64,000 nucleotides of DNA from Glaciecola flavus (GTDB lineage Bacteria > Pseudomonadota > Gammaproteobacteria > Enterobacterales > Alteromonadaceae): positions 62,001 through 126,000 of the forward strand of contig NZ_JBHRSW010000007.1 in the NCBI RefSeq assembly GCF_042646125.1, written 5' to 3'. Of the stretch, positions 7,681 to 16,310 are shown piece by piece; position 1 is the first letter of the stretch; each line of letters starts with the position of its first letter. Under the pieces are notes generated by a model that worked only from the letters and a program-made list of their open reading frames with translations, did no database searches and was not told the DNA's origin. A program made the translations under genes and the position numbers.

Positions 7681-10600
7681 CTACTTTTTCAAGTTGTCTT
7701 CTCCAAATCTTAATAAACTCGGCAGAAATACCAGCATAAATAGGGTACTGACGGTCATGCCACCTACTATCACGGCGGCTGTGCCACGGTATATTTCGGC
7801 TCCAGAGCCTGGCAATAGCCACAAAGGCAACATACCAAAAAGACTGGTCAGTGTACTCATGAGTATAGGTCTTAAGCGCAGGGTAATGGCTGTTTCTACC
7901 GCTTGAGTGCGCGATAAGCCTTTTCGCTCAGACTCACGAGTTTGCAGCACCAAAAGTATCGCGTTATTGACAACTAGGCCAAGTAAAATGACAAAACCAA
8001 TCATGGTTAAGAGATCGAGCGCTTGCATTACAACAAGATTGCTAATTTGCAATAAACTGATACCACCAACAGTTGCTAGCGGGATGGTCAAGACCACAAG
8101 TGCGCTGTCTAAAAACGAGCGAAACATGGCGGCCATCAATAAAAATAGAATCACTAGCGCTAAGAAAAAACTGGCGCTCATTTCTTTTATGGTTTTTTCT
8201 AATGCCTCAGCACTTCCCCTGTAATTGACAATGCTGTTGTCTGACAGTTTTTGATAAATGATCGGTTCGACCTCTGTTTTGAGGATAGATAGCGTCTCTT
8301 CAAGAGATAAATCCTCTGGCGGCGAAATATTCAAACTCAGGGTGCGCATTCGATCCACGCGACGTATGCTTCTGGGACTCGCTGTACGTTTAAAATCTAC
8401 CAGCTCACCAAGTGGAATAACACTGTCGTCATTTGCATAAATTGGTGTCGCTAATAGTTGTTCGGGGGATTGCCAGTCTTCTGCCCTGAGCATGATTCTG
8501 GCGCGGCGTTGACCATCAAAATATTCACCTAAAAATTGGCCATCTCCAAGCGCTGCGGTAATACCCGCCACATCTTGTCGAGAAATACCAAAACTCTGTA
8601 GTTGTGTTAACTTGGGGATTAGTCTTAACTCTGATTCCGAAAACTCTAACTCTGGCACGGCTTGCACTTGTGCGCTCGGCAGCGCATCTTGTATTGCCGC
8701 CATCGCGAGCCGAGCCGCCACTTGCAACTCAGCAATATCAATGCCTTGAATATCTATACTCAAGGCGCCAGCCGTGTTGATTCTATTGAATAAGGGTTGT
8801 TGACTGGCAAAGGTAAAGCTATCAGGAAAATCGTCTTTTAGCTCTTCGCGTAAAATGGCGAGTAGCGCTTTGACTTCTTTTGGGTCTTCAGCGCTCATAC
8901 CAGCAAAGCCAAAGGCGCTAAACACACCGACGAAATAGCTTTCTACCTTGGGTTGTTTTTCGCCGTTATAGTAGGGACGTAGCTTTTCGTTTATGACTTG
9001 TGCAATTTCTTTATCCGCGATCTCAACACTGATACTGGGAGGTGGGCTGATAAACGCAAAAATATCGTTTCGATTGCCTTGGGGGAGATAGTCTACTTTG
9101 GGAAATATTAGCCAAACTATCGCGACAGATGCCGTTGCCAAACCAAGTACCCAAGCAATTCGGTATCTCCGTTTTGCCGTAATAGCCATAATGACTTTGC
9201 TGATTGCTTGCCATTGGTGTAAGTGAGGATCGGCGCTACCCTCGTTTTTTAAGAGCCATACTGAACTACTGGGTAATACGAGCATGGCAACCAAAAACGA
9301 ACTAACCACTGCTACAGAAATAGCCAGTGCCAAATCGCCAAATAACTGGCCAGATATATCTTCGATAAACAAAATAGGAATAAAGATGGCGATAGTCGTG
9401 GCTGTTGAGGCGAGTAGGGCACCAGACACTTGTGTGACCCCCTTTGTGGCGGCTTCTTTTGCACATAGCCCTTGGCTTCTCAGTCTCACAATGTTTTCGA
9501 GTACAACTATAGCCGAGTCCAGTACCATACCTACTGCGAAAGCGATGCCTGCTAAGGATATGATATTAAGGGTTTTACCCATTGCATCCAACACCACAAA
9601 GGTTGAAGCCATCGCTACAGGTATGGTTATCGCCACGATCAGAGTGGCACGGAGACGTCGTAAAAACCACCAGAGTATGCCAATTGCAAGCAGCACACCC
9701 ATCGCAATATTGTTGCGCAACAAGTCAATCGCACTATCAATGTAGGTTGTTTCGTTATATACCTGTGTCATAAGCAGGTCATTTTGCTTTAAAACACCTT
9801 GATTCAAGGCGGTGACTTCTTGTTGAATATCTTGCATGAGTTCCAAAATATTCTCGTTTGCTTCTGGGATCACGCTTATGGCAACCCCTCGCTCACCTAG
9901 CTGATAAATTACTCCTAACTCGTCTTCGTATTGATAATCGATAGAGGCGACATCGCTCAACAAAATAGGATGTCCTTCGTGCATCCCTATGGCGGTAGAG
10001 CCTAAATTCTCAACAGGGATTTTACCTTGAAAGCGAAGTGTATACTGGCGCCGACCAATCTCTGTAAAGCCACCTGAAGTATCTTTTAGGGAGCGCAATT
10101 CATTTGCCAGTTGGTTAATACCTAACTTGTAAGCAGCTAGTTTGTCTGGATTGAAACTTATCCGTAATTCTTTTTCTAAGGTACCGTATGTGTTAACAGA
10201 CGAAATGCCGTCGATGCGCTCCAGTCTCGATTCGATGATATCTTCTATGAATTCACCGTAGCTTGATATCTGCCGAGTATTGCCGTTGATTGTTTGCACA
10301 TTGAACCACGCAATGATCCCTGAAAACTCGTCGCGTCCCACAAATAACACAGGCTCTTGTGCGTCAGCGGGGTAACTCGGTACTCGATTGAGTTGATTCA
10401 TGGTTTCGACTAAGGCGTCTTGTAAATCGATACTCTGGTCGAAACTCAAGACAACTTGGCCAAAGTTTCTGCCTGAACTGGATTCCATTTTTTGCAAGCC
10501 AGAAATGCCACGAAGCGCATCTTCTTGCGGTTCAGTTATTTCTGCTTCGATCTCCTCGGGAGAGGCAGAAGGCCAATTATTTGAGATAATAATTTGTGCC

Positions 10601-10725
10601 TGTTCAACATTGGGTGTCATTTGAATAGGTAATCTAATCAAACTCAGCGCACCAAACAAGGTCACGAGCAATAGGCCTACAATGACTGAGACCGGATTGT
10701 CGATGCCCTTTTTAACCAGCGACAT
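7681..10725 (-). CDS. RND efflux permease (HAE1-like)
   Basis: This is the inner-membrane proton antiporter of a tripartite multidrug-type pump. At 1014 residues it has the full 12-helix RND layout with two large periplasmic loops. The N-terminal segment (PVSVIVGLLLVTLFGALSL) and the TM4 motif GMVLDSAIVVLENI are diagnostic. The TM4 acidic pair is reduced to one Asp (LDS instead of VDD), and the TM10 position that is Lys in AcrB is Asn (GLVVNNAIL), a pattern seen in other non-AcrB branches. Its start overlaps the adaptor gene by 14 bases, so the two are translationally coupled. The substrate cannot be predicted. Confidence 0.9.
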   Translation of the reverse strand: MSLVKKGIDNPVSVIVGLLLVTLFGALSLIRLPIQMTPNVEQAQIIISNNWPSASPEEIEAEITEPQEDALRGISGLQKMESSSGRNFGQVVLSFDQSIDLQDALVETMNQLNRVPSYPADAQEPVLFVGRDEFSGIIAWFNVQTINGNTRQISSYGEFIEDIIESRLERIDGISSVNTYGTLEKELRISFNPDKLAAYKLGINQLANELRSLKDTSGGFTEIGRRQYTLRFQGKIPVENLGSTAIGMHEGHPILLSDVASIDYQYEDELGVIYQLGERGVAISVIPEANENILELMQDIQQEVTALNQGVLKQNDLLMTQVYNETTYIDSAIDLLRNNIAMGVLLAIGILWWFLRRLRATLIVAITIPVAMASTFVVLDAMGKTLNIISLAGIAFAVGMVLDSAIVVLENIVRLRSQGLCAKEAATKGVTQVSGALLASTATTIAIFIPILFIEDISGQLFGDLALAISVAVVSSFLVAMLVLPSSSVWLLKNEGSADPHLHQWQAISKVIMAITAKRRYRIAWVLGLATASVAIVWLIFPKVDYLPQGNRNDIFAFISPPPSISVEIADKEIAQVINEKLRPYYNGEKQPKVESYFVGVFSAFGFAGMSAEDPKEVKALLAILREELKDDFPDSFTFASQQPLFNRINTAGALSIDIQGIDIAELQVAARLAMAAIQDALPSAQVQAVPELEFSESELRLIPKLTQLQSFGISRQDVAGITAALGDGQFLGEYFDGQRRARIMLRAEDWQSPEQLLATPIYANDDSVIPLGELVDFKRTASPRSIRRVDRMRTLSLNISPPEDLSLEETLSILKTEVEPIIYQKLSDNSIVNYRGSAEALEKTIKEMSASFFLALVILFLLMAAMFRSFLDSALVVLTIPLATVGGISLLQISNLVVMQALDLLTMIGFVILLGLVVNNAILLVLQTRESERKGLSRTQAVETAITLRLRPILMSTLTSLFGMLPLWLLPGSGAEIYRGTAAVIVGGMTVSTLFMLVFLPSLLRFGEDNLKK

Positions 10726-11830
10726 TGGCTTTTCCTAATTGCCCTAAAATACGCACTTTGCTATTCGGAATGATGCGCTCTCCTCCGCGCACAATCACCC
10801 TATCTGTATTTGATAGTTCGCCATCAACTATGATCATGTCACCGTGTGTTTCACCCACTTCCACAATGACTTGCTGGGCAGTATCGTTTTCTGAAACGCG
10901 GTAAACAAAGGTATTGTCTTGGCGAATAATTAACGCATCTCTTGGTACGAGCAATACTTCTTTTTCTCCTTGCAGTGGCACTTCCACGAGCACATTCATA
11001 CCCACTGGCCAGTCGACATGGCTGGCATCCAATAACACTTCGATTAGCTGAGAGCGGTCATGGCTAAGGGGGATAATTTGCCGGATTGCAAGTTCCTTAA
11101 AACTCGTATCTGTTTTTACGCTTAACTTATTTACTGACCGAACACTTTGCCAAGATGAAAAGGGAATCATCACTTGAATGTCTTTGCTATTTAGTTCCAC
11201 TACTTGGCTGAGCGGGTCGCCCACGTTAACGACTTCACCCACTTCAACAAAACGCTTTGCTATTACACCACTAAAGGGAGCCCGAATGTTAGAAAATTCA
11301 ATTTGTTGTTTAAGCATGGCAAGTTCGGCTTGTTTTACCCGTATGATGTTTTGTTGATTTTGGGCATCGACGCTTGTTTGCTCTATTTGTGTTTGTGAGG
11401 AGTATTGAGATTCAGCTAATTTTTTCAGTCGTCGTAGCTCACTGTTAAAAAATGCCAGTTGATTTTTACCTTGACTGATTTCTGCTTCAATTACCTGTTC
11501 AGACAGTTTAAGTAGCGAATCGTCGAGTTTAGCCAAAAGGTCACCTGATTCCAGTATTTCTCCCTGTTCTGCCATCCACAAGACTTTTCCGCTTAGTTGC
11601 GTGGCTACTTGACTGTTACGGCGCGACAAAACCTTGCCAAATCGCCAAGTGCTTGGTTGTACCGTAGACGTTTTCACTTGAGCCACTCTCACACTCGTCT
11701 TTATTTCAGTGTTGGCATTGGCCGTAGACACCATGATACTCAGTAGAAACAGCTTGAATATGAAAATGCAAAGTACTATAGGTGGCTGATAACAAAGCTT
11801 ATTTAAATGAAAGGGAGAGTCCTTGGGCAT
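10712..11830 (-). CDS. RND efflux periplasmic adaptor (MFP)
   Basis: This adaptor bridges the RND permease and a TolC-type duct. The sequence shows an N-terminal hydrophobic export segment ending near TANA, the lipoyl half-motif (SGKVLWMAEQGEILESGDLLAKLD), a coiled-coil hairpin rich in Gln/Glu, the second lipoyl half (IRAPFSGVIAKRFVEVGE), and beta-barrel and membrane-proximal domains. The start is uncertain: ATG at 11830 or a GTG at 11866; I prefer 11830. The gene overlaps the permease start, forming a two-gene operon. No local regulator is adjacent. The 326 bases upstream (11831-12156) hold no supportable gene. Confidence 0.87.
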   Translation of the reverse strand: MPKDSPFHLNKLCYQPPIVLCIFIFKLFLLSIMVSTANANTEIKTSVRVAQVKTSTVQPSTWRFGKVLSRRNSQVATQLSGKVLWMAEQGEILESGDLLAKLDDSLLKLSEQVIEAEISQGKNQLAFFNSELRRLKKLAESQYSSQTQIEQTSVDAQNQQNIIRVKQAELAMLKQQIEFSNIRAPFSGVIAKRFVEVGEVVNVGDPLSQVVELNSKDIQVMIPFSSWQSVRSVNKLSVKTDTSFKELAIRQIIPLSHDRSQLIEVLLDASHVDWPVGMNVLVEVPLQGEKEVLLVPRDALIIRQDNTFVYRVSENDTAQQVIVEVGETHGDMIIVDGELSNTDRVIVRGGERIIPNSKVRILGQLGKANVAG

Positions 11831-12156
11831 TATTCTTTTCTTCCAGTTCCTTGATATTAGGTTCACTGCACCTTGACTATGTTCTCTTAGTGCTATGCTC
11901 TTTGCGCATAACCGAGTTTTGTCGGCGACAGTATTGATTTAAACCTTGAGATGGGTATTTAAGCAAAGTTTGATATTGAAAGCCATGCGAGTGTAAGAAA
12001 AATTAACACTGTCCGTGTTTGCAATCGACGCATACCGCGCGAAGAAATCCGTGAAACTCTTTTTCCACATTATATGGCAGTGTTTTCCCTGCTGTATTAG
12101 CTATTCCCGCTGTGGTTTCCCAAACGGTAAACGAGAGCCTCTAATCAAAGTGACTA

Positions 12157-13527
12157 TTATTTTTGCACTGAGATGCCATTTAGCTGATCCAGCTTAGCAA
12201 TAAATCCCCAATTAAACTTTTGACGAGAATCGCCTGACAATACAAAAACTAATTGATTTTTGCCGCTTTTTAAATTGAGCGAAACTTTTTCATCGTCTAC
12301 GAAAACTCTGCCTTCTGCGCCTTTTTCAGGTGGTGGCCGAAAGTCCATTTCACCTTCGAACAATACTTCAGAATTCAACAGAATCACTAATTGGTCGGCG
12401 AAGTCAAAATTCAGTGTAACCTCTTTTTCAGACTCTGAAACTAAGGTACTGGTGAAAATTACCGATTTTTCCATATCATTGTAAAATCGACTCACGTTGA
12501 TAAGTCCATCCTCATCCGCGGATATACTCTCGAACTCATCCTGTTCAACTAACATGTCGTGTACTTGTTGCTCATAATTTGCAGTGTCTTTGACAAACAT
12601 CTTAGACATCGCCCATTGAGTAATGTAATTCGGCGAAAGTTCGCGCTCTTGCATTTGCGAAGCCAGGGCGCTGGAAGTTTCAATTTCTTTTATGGAGAAA
12701 TCGCTAAAATAAAGGTCTCCGAAATTGCTAAAAAGACTAATTCCACCGGTTTTGATATCTCGCTTTAAATCTTCAACAATAAAAGTTGGCGCTTTCATGT
12801 CGCCTATGTAAACAGACATCTTGTCCTCAAGCACTTCAACTTTCAGGTGTACCCAAACTTTGAAGTCCAAAAAAACGATTTCATTCTCGCTTGTTTCAAA
12901 CAATAGAGCTTCAGAACTTTGAGGATCGAAGATATAGGCAGGGCTTTCTTCGGGGATATCAATAAAGGTTTCTTTTGAAAAATTAACACCGTTTTCTTTT
13001 AGGCTGAGAAGTAAAGTATCACTTACCTTTCCGCTCACTAGCTCTTCTTTCAACGTAAGAGGTAAAGTTGCGACTGCTTTTCTGGGGAATGTTGCTTTAC
13101 CTTCATAATCGGGATAATTATATAACTGCCAAGGAAGGTTGCCATTGTGGATAGGCAGGTATTGCAGGGCATCTTTATTCCCGCTCATCATCATTCTGAG
13201 GTACAAATACTCGAAATTTTTTTGATCCTGTACCCTAAATGCCAATCCTGGAACCTGAGCGTTGCAATAAAAATCAACAACGAAGTTCTTGAACCTTACA
13301 TCTTTCAATATGGCTTTTTGACCATTCTTTACTAACAAAGATTGCCTTCCCTGATGGTTCAAAATTGTTAAACCATCAAGTGAGCCATCGTTATTCTCTA
13401 TTTTCCAAAAGTCGTCATTGAGTGGATATTTTTTGAATGGTTCCTGCTCTTTACTTTGCCCTTGATGACATGTCAATGTTAGAAAAATAAACAATGCTAG
13501 ATTATAAAATAGTTTGCTATTCATCAT
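12157..13527 (-). CDS. Exported concanavalin A-like (lectin/glucanase-fold) protein
   Basis: This 456-residue protein has a signal peptide (hydrophobic residues 6-19). It appears to contain two beta-rich parts: residues about 30-290 resemble the LamG/DUF1080-type jelly roll (FVVDFYCNAQVPGLAFRVQD, a WVHLKVEVLEDKMSVYIGD-type strand set, and GGISLFSNFGDLYFSDF), and a C-terminal module near 330-456 has the VTLNFDFADQLVILLNSEVL pattern of carbohydrate-binding folds. No catalytic residues are assignable. A binding or structural role toward polysaccharide or surface ligands is inferred. It is divergent from an HTH regulator 136 bases away, which may control it. Confidence 0.6.
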   Translation of the reverse strand: MMNSKLFYNLALFIFLTLTCHQGQSKEQEPFKKYPLNDDFWKIENNDGSLDGLTILNHQGRQSLLVKNGQKAILKDVRFKNFVVDFYCNAQVPGLAFRVQDQKNFEYLYLRMMMSGNKDALQYLPIHNGNLPWQLYNYPDYEGKATFPRKAVATLPLTLKEELVSGKVSDTLLLSLKENGVNFSKETFIDIPEESPAYIFDPQSSEALLFETSENEIVFLDFKVWVHLKVEVLEDKMSVYIGDMKAPTFIVEDLKRDIKTGGISLFSNFGDLYFSDFSIKEIETSSALASQMQERELSPNYITQWAMSKMFVKDTANYEQQVHDMLVEQDEFESISADEDGLINVSRFYNDMEKSVIFTSTLVSESEKEVTLNFDFADQLVILLNSEVLFEGEMDFRPPPEKGAEGRVFVDDEKVSLNLKSGKNQLVFVLSGDSRQKFNWGFIAKLDQLNGISVQK

Positions 13528-13662
13528 GCTAGGCCAACTCGTTGTAGTCTTTGTTTGTATAATAAATAAACTACAGCAAGACAGCTTGTTGAATACAGTA
13601 CTTTCGATAAGGTATCAAATTATGATATTTTTAAATTAAACTGGGTATAGGTATTTGATTAA

Positions 13663-14415
13663 ATGGAAGCAAGCTTGCAAGTAAAAAACTGCCTTGTTGA
13701 AATAAAAAAGCAGCTAAAAGAAAAGCGCATGACCTATCAGCAAATTGCCGATAAACTTGGCGTTTCTATACTAACAGTAAAGCGTCAGCTTAATGCGGAT
13801 GACCTTGGGTTTAAAAAATTACTGTGTTTGTGTGATGCAGCGGGTTTGTCACTAACGGAAATACTGAGTGAGATTGAGGATAAAAAAGTTAGACACACTT
13901 CGTTTACTGAAGAGCAAGATTTGGCTTTTTGTGAAAACGAAAGTCTTTACCATTATTTTACAGAGCTTTTCTTCAACAAAAAATCGCCAGAAATCATTCA
14001 ATCTAATTATCATCTGACACCGGCGTCAAGCCATCGATATTTAAGGAAACTAGAGGATATCGGACTAATTTCACTCTCAATAAAAGGCAAGGTGTCTTTC
14101 CTTGTAGAGGCGCCGATTGGATTTGTTGAAAGTACGCAATTTGTGTTGAAAGAAATCGAAAATGCATTGCAAACCGTCTCGAAAAGGTTGGCAGAAGCTT
14201 CAAAATTTGAAGATTATATTGTTGTAAAACCACTAAGCTTACCTAATGCGCTTCTAAAACAAATGCACAACGAAATTGAAGATATCGTCTCACACTATGC
14301 TGAGCTGTCTGAAAGGTTTTATGTGGGTTTAGAATATCCGCATACCTCGTTAGTGATTTGCGGTTACAATAATCAAACAGTCAAATCGTCGCCAACAATC
14401 AAAAATTTCGATTGA
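13663..14415 (+). CDS. HTH transcriptional regulator (XRE-like)
   Basis: A 250-residue cytosolic protein. Residues about 19-65 form a helix-turn-helix of the XRE type (MTYQQIADKLGVSILTVKRQL). A second winged-helix-like part lies near residues 105-145 (SPEIIQSNYHLTPASSHRYL, then RKLEDIGLISLSIKGKVSFL), and the rest is helical with no ligand domain I recognise. It faces the exported lectin-fold gene, the usual arrangement of a local regulator with its target; that relation is inference. No operator is evident in the AT-rich gap 13528-13662. Confidence 0.7.
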   Translation: MEASLQVKNCLVEIKKQLKEKRMTYQQIADKLGVSILTVKRQLNADDLGFKKLLCLCDAAGLSLTEILSEIEDKKVRHTSFTEEQDLAFCENESLYHYFTELFFNKKSPEIIQSNYHLTPASSHRYLRKLEDIGLISLSIKGKVSFLVEAPIGFVESTQFVLKEIENALQTVSKRLAEASKFEDYIVVKPLSLPNALLKQMHNEIEDIVSHYAELSERFYVGLEYPHTSLVICGYNNQTVKSSPTIKNFD

Positions 14416-14432
14416 CTATAAACGTCAAATAT

Positions 14433-15344
14433 TCATATTTCTTGCTTACTTCGAACGGTAGATGCAGGCCAAATTATAACGAGTAAACTGAGTAATATCA
14501 TCCCCATGCCAGACCAACCCTGTAGTCCGATAATTTCATTGACGATGGTGACCGCCAGTAAGGTTGCAATTACGGGTTCGAGTAAGGTGATAAGCGTCGC
14601 GGTGCTGGCCTTGACCTTGCTTAATCCGTAACCAAATAATTTATAGGCCAGAACGGTCGGCACTATCGCCATGTATAAGCCTACTGCAAGTGATTGAGTC
14701 GAATGTATAACAGTAGAATAGGTAAAGATTAATATTGGCAAAAGCAAAACGCCGCCAAGTCCAAATTGGCTTCCCATGGCGGCTCGTGCACTAATACCAC
14801 ATCGAATCAGCCGATGCCCTACCCAAGAATAGGTGGCATAACTTAGACCCGCCAAAAGACCCAATCCTATGCCCCAATAGCTTTGAGCTGCCATTGGCTC
14901 ACCGACAATTTCCGCTTTAGCGAAAGACAAAAGGGCGACACCAGACAAGCCCAAACCGGCGCTTATTCTCCAGCGTCTTGATAGTTGTTGTTTATCAAAA
15001 ATACGCTCTAACAGCGCGGTAAAAAGTGGTGCTGAGCCAATTGATACAACGTTGCCGATGGCGACACCCGATAAGTGCATCGCACTATAAAATGCTAATG
15101 GATATACAACAATGGATAGAGAACCAATGATGATAAGCTGCCAATGGCATCGTAAAAGCAGGTGGTCCAATTTGATCGCGCCAATTGATAACAAAGCTAG
15201 CAAACATCCACCCACGCCCATTGTAATGGCAGCAATGGTGATCGGATGAACACCATTCGCAAAGGTCGCCGCTGTGCCTGTTGTGCCCCAGAAACATGAC
15301 GCAATAACGATGGCGAATATGCCCAATTGATAGTGTTTCTCCAT
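14433..15344 (-). CDS. DMT-superfamily exporter (EamA)
   Basis: This 303-residue inner-membrane protein has ten predicted helices in two EamA repeats. Hallmarks include the opening FAIVIASCFWGTTGTAATFA, GNVVSIGSAPLFTALLERIF at the end of the first repeat, and VKASTATLITLLEPVIATLLA in the second. Relatives export amino acids or small metabolites; the substrate here is unknown. Its ATG overlaps the stop of the upstream TetR gene (TAATG), so both are in one operon and probably controlled by that repressor. Confidence 0.88.
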   Translation of the reverse strand: MEKHYQLGIFAIVIASCFWGTTGTAATFANGVHPITIAAITMGVGGCLLALLSIGAIKLDHLLLRCHWQLIIIGSLSIVVYPLAFYSAMHLSGVAIGNVVSIGSAPLFTALLERIFDKQQLSRRWRISAGLGLSGVALLSFAKAEIVGEPMAAQSYWGIGLGLLAGLSYATYSWVGHRLIRCGISARAAMGSQFGLGGVLLLPILIFTYSTVIHSTQSLAVGLYMAIVPTVLAYKLFGYGLSKVKASTATLITLLEPVIATLLAVTIVNEIIGLQGWSGMGMILLSLLVIIWPASTVRSKQEI

Positions 15345-15916
15345 TAGTTATTCTTACCAACAATACGTTCGGCGATACAGTAGGCCCTGCGCATTTTGTC
15401 ACTACTGGCCTCAAGCCCTGCAAGAGAAATTGCTCCTTCAAGTAAAAATGCGAGTTCATCGCTCATACCACATACTTCCTCATGGTCTTCGGGCAGTATT
15501 AGAAGCGCCGATACGTTTTTTTTCACCAATTTATGAATGTGGTCTTTGTGCTGTTTTACTGCTAACCGGCTGGGGCTGCCAGCAGGCATTTCAGCCGCAG
15601 CATTTAGTAAACCACAGCCGCGAAAACCATTGTCGTAGTCAAATTCAGCATGATCTTGGTATGCTAAAAATATGGCCAATAGCTTAGCGCGAGGATCCTT
15701 CGCACGTTCCAAGCGTTTTTCATACAGGCTCAGCCACTCTTGATGACGCGCCTCAATATATGCAGCGACTAATTCGCTCTTTGACCCGAAGTTGTTGTAC
15801 AAACTCATTTTAGCTACTCCCGCTACCGCAATGATGCGGTCAATGCCGGTAGCGGCAATGCCATCGTTGTAAAACAAGGTCGCTGCAGCGTTTAAAATTT
15901 TTTCTTTAGTGTTCAT
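15344..15916 (-). CDS. TetR-family transcriptional repressor
   Basis: A 190-residue TetR regulator. The N-terminal HTH reads MNTKEKILNAAATLFYNDGI and continues with IDRIIAVAGVAKMSLYNNF, a good match to the family; the C-terminal ligand domain is not recognisable beyond helices. I start it at the ATG at 15916 because a 19-codon longer reading would include the palindromic operator at 15931-15942 in coding sequence. It precedes and overlaps the EamA exporter, so it probably represses its own operon until an exported compound binds (inference). Confidence 0.88.
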   Translation of the reverse strand: MNTKEKILNAAATLFYNDGIAATGIDRIIAVAGVAKMSLYNNFGSKSELVAAYIEARHQEWLSLYEKRLERAKDPRAKLLAIFLAYQDHAEFDYDNGFRGCGLLNAAAEMPAGSPSRLAVKQHKDHIHKLVKKNVSALLILPEDHEEVCGMSDELAFLLEGAISLAGLEASSDKMRRAYCIAERIVGKNN

Positions 15917-15930
15917 ATTTTTATTATAGA

Positions 15931-15942
15931 TAGACCGGTCTG
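15931..15942. promoter_or_regulatory. Probable TetR operator
   Basis: AGACCGGTCT (15932-15941) is a perfect 10-base palindrome inside TAGACCGGTCTG, located 15 bases before the tetR ATG. Many TetR/NemR-type repressors bind TAGACC-GGTCTA-like sites, so it fits autoregulation of the tetR-eamA operon. The rest of the gap up to 16310 holds no gene; a second inverted repeat AACGAAT-N6-ATTCGTT lies at 16103-16122. Confidence 0.65.
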
Positions 15943-16310
15943 TATAATTTACAAGAATCGAAATATTGTGCAAGCTAAATTTTACTTGGGTGGGAGTGTT
16001 CTATTGCTGCCTCTATCTCTCGGTCGCTTCTTACGCGTGCAATAGCTGATTTTCCGTTTAGCAGAGATATGTAAAAAAACAAAAGGCCAAATATTTGTTA
16101 TCAACGAATACTAACATTCGTTAAACTTAGTGCTAAATCTCTCGGTATAGCGATTTTTTATGCTAAACCGCTCAAAAGTCTCATTACTTGACAGCGCCAA
16201 ACTTCGTCAGTTTTTGATTGTCTGATAAAAAATGGGCATGGCACAGGTGATGAGGAATGATAAGCAGTCCCCAGTGGCGCTCAGGTTTTCTTAAAAAATG
16301 GTAAACAGTT

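Noticed and set aside
9284..9745. 153-residue plus-strand open frame inside the first RND permease gene
   Set aside because: It is the antisense shadow of a well-supported RND gene, with Ala/Thr/Ile-rich repetitive composition.
12015..12197. 60-residue open frame before the lectin-fold gene
   Set aside because: It overlaps the end of the opposite-strand gene, has odd composition (many Cys/Arg) and no plausible start signal.
16103..16122. AACGAAT-N6-ATTCGTT as a regulator site
   Set aside because: It is a clear inverted repeat but too short and too far from either start to assign a role.
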